The notes under the pieces: generated by a model
The model's database searches: none
What the model saw: only the letters and a program-made list of their open reading frames with translations
Told to the model about the DNA's origin: nothing
Position numbers and translations under genes: made by a program
NCBI RefSeq assembly: GCF_900129785.1
Contig: NZ_FSRC01000003.1
Coordinates: 124,001-188,000, forward strand
Origin: Algoriphagus halophilus
GTDB lineage: Bacteria > Bacteroidota > Bacteroidia > Cytophagales > Cyclobacteriaceae
Reading direction: 5' to 3'
Length of the DNA stretch: 64,000 nucleotides
Shown: positions 59,730 through 64,000 of the stretch, in pieces
Layout: each line of letters starts with the position of its first letter
How positions within the stretch are numbered: position 1 is the first letter of the stretch

Positions 59730-62700
59730 TTATCGTTTGGTTATGGCAGCATCTGAATTGATAATCACCGAGGCGACCACTGCGTTGGCGGCCACCTGGG
59801 TTGGATCTAACTTAGTGTTGATTTCATATTCCCCGGCACTCAGCCAGCCTTTCAGTTTTTCTTTGTCTTCGGTGAATTTTTGAAACTCGCTTTCCCGTAA
59901 TTCCAGCAGTATTTCCAGTTCAGTCGGTAGGGGTTTTCTTCCGGTCAACTTTTGAAAAGTATCCTGAATGGCTTCGGAAATCTTTGAATACCCAGCCATC
60001 TGTTCCCCCAAGACTTTTGAAGCCTCCAGGAAAGTAGGGTCGTTAAGCAAAGCAAGCGCTTGCAGGGGCGTGTTTGTTTCCTGTCTTTTGCTGATGGATT
60101 CGCTATGATCCGGCGCATCAAACATGGATAGGGTAGGGTTATGCACCGATCGCTTCCAGACAGTATACAAACTTCTGCGATAAAGGTTTTCTCCTTTGTC
60201 CTGAACGTAAGTGGCAGAATTTACCCGCCACAATCCTTCTGGCTGGTAGGGGTAGACACTTTTTCCACCGATTTTTGGATTCAGCAATCCCGATGCAAAA
60301 AGCGCATTATCACGGATCAATTCGCCGGGCAAACGTACCGAAGGCCCTCTTGCCAGTAAGACATTATCCGGATCTTTCTCCTCCAATTCCTTGCTCATTA
60401 TTGAGGCTTGACGATAAGTCGCAGAAGTGACAATCAGGCGTTGCATGGCTTTCACATCCCACCCCGATTCCAGAAACTTATTTGCCAGCCAATCCAGCAA
60501 TTCCGGATGCGAGGGCAGTTGTCCCTGATTCCCAAAATCTGCTGAAGTAGCAACCAAACCCCTTCCGAAGTAATTCTGCCAAAAGCGATTCACTGCCACC
60601 CGAGCCGTAAGGGGATTCTCGGGAGAAGTAGTCCATTTCGCCAAACCCAATCTGTTTTTTGGCAAGTTCTCCGGCATAGGAAGGACGCTTTCCGGGGTAT
60701 TTGGAAAAACCTCCTCCCCGTGATTATTGTATTCTCCTCGGGTCAGGATGTAAGTAGGTCTTGGCTCTTCCATATCCTGCATGATCATCATTTCAGGGAT
60801 ATTTTCTACCGAATCCGCATAAGCTTTTCTGAAAGCAATCAAGGATTTAAGTTTTGCTTGATAGGGAATAGAATGGTTGTTTAGATAGAAGGATTTGAGT
60901 TGAGCCTTTTCATCGGAACTCAAATTTTCCGGATTCTTACTAAGTAAAGCTTTGTATTGGTCTCGATTGTAGATCTGTAGAATTTCGGGTTGGGAAAGTT
61001 CCTGATCATAAATACTAACCTCATCCGCTATCGCACCTTTAATCCCTTTCCCTCTCCAGACGGCTCCCACTTGCAAACCTGGCTGATTTCCTGCAAGAAG
61101 AATATCCTTGTAAAGATTGTCATGGGTGGTGATGGTGGAGAATGGTTTTCCATTCAGATAAACATGCAAACCTTTAGCCTTGGCCGAACCATCATACGTG
61201 AGGGTTAGATTGATCCATTCATCTCTGGGGATATCACTTTCGCTGAGCTTGGTAATGGCATTGTAAGGAGCGGAATGCGCCATCAAAACTTCCAGTTTGT
61301 TGTCTTTTAGGCTGAGGTGATATCCCCGCCAGTTGTAAAGAACTGCACCCGAACCGCTATGGAAAATGGCTCCAGTGGTTAAGGATTTTGGAATATTGAC
61401 CCAGATGCTGACTGAAAAAGGTTCGGATTTTGAAAATGCGCCGGGACCTCCGAGTTCAAGCCACATATCCCCATTCAGTTTGATGCCTTTCCCTCGGACT
61501 CCATCTACATAGTTGGGAGGTTGGTTTTTTACCTCACTGCTCTCCATGGATCCTTTCTGGGCTGGGTTAAGTTTATTTTGGATCGATGATTCAAAGGAAT
61601 AATAAGCGATTTGACTGGCTGGGAATTCCCGTGTTGCATCTTTTTGATAAGCTTTTGAATTCAACCAATTTGTAAAAGCTTTTTCTTCAGCTTCAATCAC
61701 CTCTTCAAGTGATTCCTCTTCTTTCTTTTGCAGGGATTGCAGATAATCCAGCATCTGATCTTTTTTGTCATCAGTCAGCAGCATGGTGGGAACAGGCATC
61801 GCATCGTCCCATGATATTTGGCCTGCTTCATCCACTTTGTTGAAAAAACTGCTGAGTTCGTAGAAGTTTTTCTGGGTGATGGGATCGTATTTATGATCAT
61901 GACATCTGGCGCAACCAACCGTCAAAGCTAAAAATGCCTGTGCCATGGTACTTGTTCGATCCACTACATATTCCACACGAAATTCTTCCTCGACTATTCC
62001 TCCCTCCATGTTTTGGGGATGAATGCGATTGAAAGCCGTAGCAATAAGTTGATCCTTGGTAGGATTGGGAAGCAGGTCGCCTGCGAGTTGATCGGTAATG
62101 AATTGATCGTAGGGTAGGTTGGAATTAAAGGCATTGATCACCCAATCCCGGTAAGGGGAAGCATCTCGATAGCGATCCACCGTATAGCCATGCGTATCTG
62201 CAAATCGGGCGATATCCATCCAATGGAAGGCCATTTTCTCCCCGTAATGATCGGATTCAAGGAGTCGTTCTACCTGCTTTTGATAGGCATTTTCAGAATT
62301 GTCAGCGAGAAAGGTTTCGATTTCAGATTTGCTGGGAGGCAACCCGATTAGATCCAGACTTAATCTTCTTAATAAAGTTTCTTTATCCGCCTCTGGAGAA
62401 GGAGTAATTCCTTCTTCTTCAAGTTTGTAAAGGACAAATTGGTCGATAGGGTTTTTGACCCAGTTTTCATTTTTTACACTCGGTGGACTATGTTTCTCGG
62501 GCTTGATAAATGCCCAATGTTCTTTATACACTGCGCCATCTTCGATCCACTTAATCAGGATTGCTTTTTCCTTTGCGGACAAAGTTAGATTGGATTCCAG
62601 CGATGGCATTTTAAACTCATCATCCTCAGAAATAATCCGGTGAAATAGTTCGCTCTTTCGAAGATTCCCAGGCGTAATGGCTTTTTTGCCAGGGGAATTG

Positions 62701-62936
62701 GGCAAGTCAACGAAAGCCATTTCTGGGGTATGAAGACTTAAACCTGCTTTTTGTGCGGCAAGGTCTGGGCCATGGCAAGCAAAGCACTTGTCCGATAAGA
62801 TGGGTTTGACATGAATATTGAAATCCAAGGTTTCCGGCAATTCATCAAAGGCTACTTGCACTTCTTCCGGAAGATCAGGAGTGCAGGAATAAAAAAGTAT
62901 TAGGGTTAAAAAAAGACTTAGAATCTTCAGGTTCAT
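59730..62936 (-). CDS. PSD1-type lipoprotein: cytochrome c-like, DUF1549, LamG-like and DUF1553 domains
   Basis: The 1068-residue protein has a lipobox (FYSC, around residue 18). Its domains in order are: a planctomycete-type cytochrome c domain with CFACH (residues 51-55), DUF1549 (~150-360, with LDLIGLPPSKSE and a second CARCH motif), a LamG-like lectin fold (~450-650, with AIFHSGSGAVLYNWRG and LNLTYDGSAKAKGLHVYLNG-type strands), and DUF1553 (~780-1060, RVAVNRFWQNYFGRGLV, LYRRSLYTVWKRS). It is the first gene of a two-gene unit with DUF1501. An envelope electron-transfer or sugar-handling role is inferred. Confidence 0.95.
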   Translation of the reverse strand: MNLKILSLFLTLILFYSCTPDLPEEVQVAFDELPETLDFNIHVKPILSDKCFACHGPDLAAQKAGLSLHTPEMAFVDLPNSPGKKAITPGNLRKSELFHRIISEDDEFKMPSLESNLTLSAKEKAILIKWIEDGAVYKEHWAFIKPEKHSPPSVKNENWVKNPIDQFVLYKLEEEGITPSPEADKETLLRRLSLDLIGLPPSKSEIETFLADNSENAYQKQVERLLESDHYGEKMAFHWMDIARFADTHGYTVDRYRDASPYRDWVINAFNSNLPYDQFITDQLAGDLLPNPTKDQLIATAFNRIHPQNMEGGIVEEEFRVEYVVDRTSTMAQAFLALTVGCARCHDHKYDPITQKNFYELSSFFNKVDEAGQISWDDAMPVPTMLLTDDKKDQMLDYLQSLQKKEEESLEEVIEAEEKAFTNWLNSKAYQKDATREFPASQIAYYSFESSIQNKLNPAQKGSMESSEVKNQPPNYVDGVRGKGIKLNGDMWLELGGPGAFSKSEPFSVSIWVNIPKSLTTGAIFHSGSGAVLYNWRGYHLSLKDNKLEVLMAHSAPYNAITKLSESDIPRDEWINLTLTYDGSAKAKGLHVYLNGKPFSTITTHDNLYKDILLAGNQPGLQVGAVWRGKGIKGAIADEVSIYDQELSQPEILQIYNRDQYKALLSKNPENLSSDEKAQLKSFYLNNHSIPYQAKLKSLIAFRKAYADSVENIPEMMIMQDMEEPRPTYILTRGEYNNHGEEVFPNTPESVLPMPENLPKNRLGLAKWTTSPENPLTARVAVNRFWQNYFGRGLVATSADFGNQGQLPSHPELLDWLANKFLESGWDVKAMQRLIVTSATYRQASIMSKELEEKDPDNVLLARGPSVRLPGELIRDNALFASGLLNPKIGGKSVYPYQPEGLWRVNSATYVQDKGENLYRRSLYTVWKRSVHNPTLSMFDAPDHSESISKRQETNTPLQALALLNDPTFLEASKVLGEQMAGYSKISEAIQDTFQKLTGRKPLPTELEILLELRESEFQKFTEDKEKLKGWLSAGEYEINTKLDPTQVAANAVVASVIINSDAAITKR

Positions 62937-63050
62937 TGTGAATTTTATCTATCTATTAAACTACTGGAAATTGGGGATTATCGGAAATGGTTTTGTAAGA
63001 AGTTGGGAAGTGAGAGGTTTGGAGGGTGGAAGTAGGGAGGTTGGAGGTTT

Positions 63051-63510
63051 TCGTACTTCGTCGATCGTCCTTCGTATTTCAAACTTATTGTTCTTGGAAG
63101 GGAGGTGTTAAAAAGTTGGAAATGTTGTCGTGCTTGTGGGTTGTTGGTTGTCGGTTCCTTCTTCGTTGTCCTGCTTCTCCAGAAGCCGGACTTTATCAGT
63201 TTTTGGAGACACTTGGAAAGTTTTGGGTTGTGAGTTTTTGGTTTTACCGTCATTGCGAGCCATTGCAGAGGTTTAGGGAAGGAAGGCGTGGCAATCTCGT
63301 TTTATTAAGTTGAAAATGTTGTGAGTTGTGTGTTGTCGGTTCTCGTACTTCGTCGCTCGTACTTCGTATTTCAAACTTATTGTTTTCTGAAACCTATATA
63401 AGTGAGTTATAAATGTTGTGGGTTGTCGGTTGTGGGTTTTCGTACCTCGTAACTCGCCAATTATATTTCTTCAATCGTACTTCTTATTTCCTCGATCGTA
63501 TTTCGTATTT
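63051..63510. repeat. Intergenic permuted short-word repeats
   Basis: A 42-base segment at 63051-63092 recurs at 63343-63384 with two differences (TCGTACTTCGTCG.TCGT, CTTCGTATTTCAAACTTATT). Further words of the same kind (CGTACCTCGT, ATCGTACTTC, CTCGATCGTATTTCGTATTT) follow to 63510, along with three copies of GTTGTCGGTT-type runs (near 63140, 63333 and 63422). It is non-coding. Confidence 0.7.
63249..63299. repeat. GTCATTGCGAG...GCAATCTCG element
   Basis: GTCATTGCGAG (63249-63259) and GCAATCTCG (63291-63299) bound a ~51-base unit of a type I recall as a dispersed repeat in many bacterial genomes. Only one copy is visible here. Confidence 0.4.
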
Positions 63511-63553
63511 ATCCCCGGGTTTTATAATTTGATCCTTCTTAAGCCCCAAGCCC

Positions 63554-64000
63554 ATGAACTTCTTGCGAAAACACTCTTTAGTATTCTCAGCTCTTTTTTT
63601 GATGTTAATTTCCTGTGACCCTAAGCCAGAGATCGCGGAGGAATCTACTCCGACAACGGAAAAGCCTCGAACGATTGTCACTACAGATGGAGAGATTGAC
63701 GACGTGGATTCATTTATCCGTATGCTTTTATACGCAAATGAATTTCAAATTGAAGGGTTGATTTATAGCAGTTCCATGTGGCATTATAAAGGCGATGGGA
63801 AAGGCACCTTGTTCACATCGGAAATGGAGATGACCAAAAATATATATGGAGCAAAAACGGATCTCCGGTGGCCAGGAGTGGAGTGGATGAACCCCTTGTT
63901 GGATGCTTATGAGGAGGTGTACCCAAAATTGAGTCAGCATGCAGCCGGTTTTCCTACAGCTGATTATTTGAGGAGCTTGGTCAAAGTGGGGAATATTGAT
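63554..64000 (+). CDS. DUF1593 / nucleoside-hydrolase-like lipoprotein, N-terminal part (cut by window end)
   Basis: An ATG at 63554 opens a frame continuing to the window end (149 codons). The leader MNFLRKHSLVFSALFLMLIS ends in a lipobox cysteine at residue 21. Then RTIVTTDGEIDDVDSFIRML matches the DUF1593 (Sde182-like) N-terminus, whose acidic TDGEIDD resembles nucleoside hydrolases, followed by SSMWHYKGDGKG. Such proteins are thought to act on polysaccharide-derived or nucleoside-like substrates. The preceding non-coding repeats leave no room for an upstream partner. Confidence 0.88.
   Translation, partial: MNFLRKHSLVFSALFLMLISCDPKPEIAEESTPTTEKPRTIVTTDGEIDDVDSFIRMLLYANEFQIEGLIYSSSMWHYKGDGKGTLFTSEMEMTKNIYGAKTDLRWPGVEWMNPLLDAYEEVYPKLSQHAAGFPTADYLRSLVKVGNID

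Noticed and set aside
63026..63313. Open frames through the intergenic repeats (both strands)
   Set aside because: The translated sequence simply mirrors the permuted repeat words, with no protein-like pattern.
1..64000. tRNA, rRNA or riboswitch genes
   Set aside because: None was recognised by eye; a covariance-model scan would be decisive and was not possible.

Overview
The window looks like a chromosomal segment of a Bacteroidota member, most likely order Cytophagales and probably near Cyclobacteriaceae/Algoriphagus. That placement is inferred from gene content and general composition; no rRNA or tRNA is present to confirm it. The signs are giant secreted proteins with a type IX secretion (T9SS) type-B C-terminal domain next to a PorP/SprF-like protein, a SusC/SusD pair, exported enzymes with twin-arginine-like leaders, many lipoproteins, DUF6090 proteins, and the AT-rich background usual for the group. 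No complete insertion sequence, integrase, CRISPR array or phage gene was seen.

Layout. (1) 1-12 kb: three paralogous giant T9SS cargo proteins on the minus strand (the first cut by the window edge), yaaA directly behind the largest, and a divergent PorP/SprF gene; a perfect 11-bp inverted repeat lies in the shared promoter region. (2) 12-22 kb: a carbohydrate or polyol utilisation locus with a Gfo/Idh/MocA oxidoreductase, SusC, SusD, a phytanoyl-CoA-dioxygenase-like enzyme, a ThuA protein and a TIM-barrel isomerase. (3) 22-27 kb: a DUF2461 protein, an exported alpha/beta hydrolase, a frameshifted MFS transporter and an arsR-arsM pair with a recognisable operator. (4) 27-35 kb: an RHS-like lipoprotein, a D-aminoacylase-family lipoprotein, an alpha/beta hydrolase, a D-amino-acid-oxidase-like enzyme, an NAD(P)-binding protein, a cytochrome b plus molybdopterin oxidoreductase pair, and an ornithine-cyclodeaminase-family protein.

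(5) 35.5-46.4 kb: a minus-strand island with partly higher GC: a DcaP-like porin, a class C beta-lactamase-family hydrolase, a class A beta-lactamase-related protein with an enlarged omega region, an M81 (MlrC-like) metallopeptidase, an N-acyl-D-glutamate-deacylase-like lipoprotein, a small protein and a MalT-like LuxR regulator. Together these suggest import and stepwise hydrolysis of D-amino-acid-containing or otherwise protected peptides. (6) 46.8-49.9 kb: three tandem DUF6090 genes, preceded by an unusual array of ~21-nt repeats made of small palindromes and A-tracts, then a G-rich tract. (7) 49.9-53.2 kb: a membrane protein, an MBL-fold hydrolase, a lipoprotein and a secreted sugar isomerase-like protein.

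(8) 53.3-57.8 kb: an accessory-looking stretch with a C10 tract, a GC-rich secreted-protein gene split from its lipoprotein leader by one in-frame stop, two tandem terminators, an exported protein flanked by degenerate repeats, and two small membrane proteins. (9) 58.2-64 kb: a DUF1501 plus PSD1/DUF1549/DUF1553 pair, an intergenic region full of permuted short-word repeats, and the start of a DUF1593 lipoprotein cut by the window end. Functional calls rest on motif recognition by eye; no database search was run.
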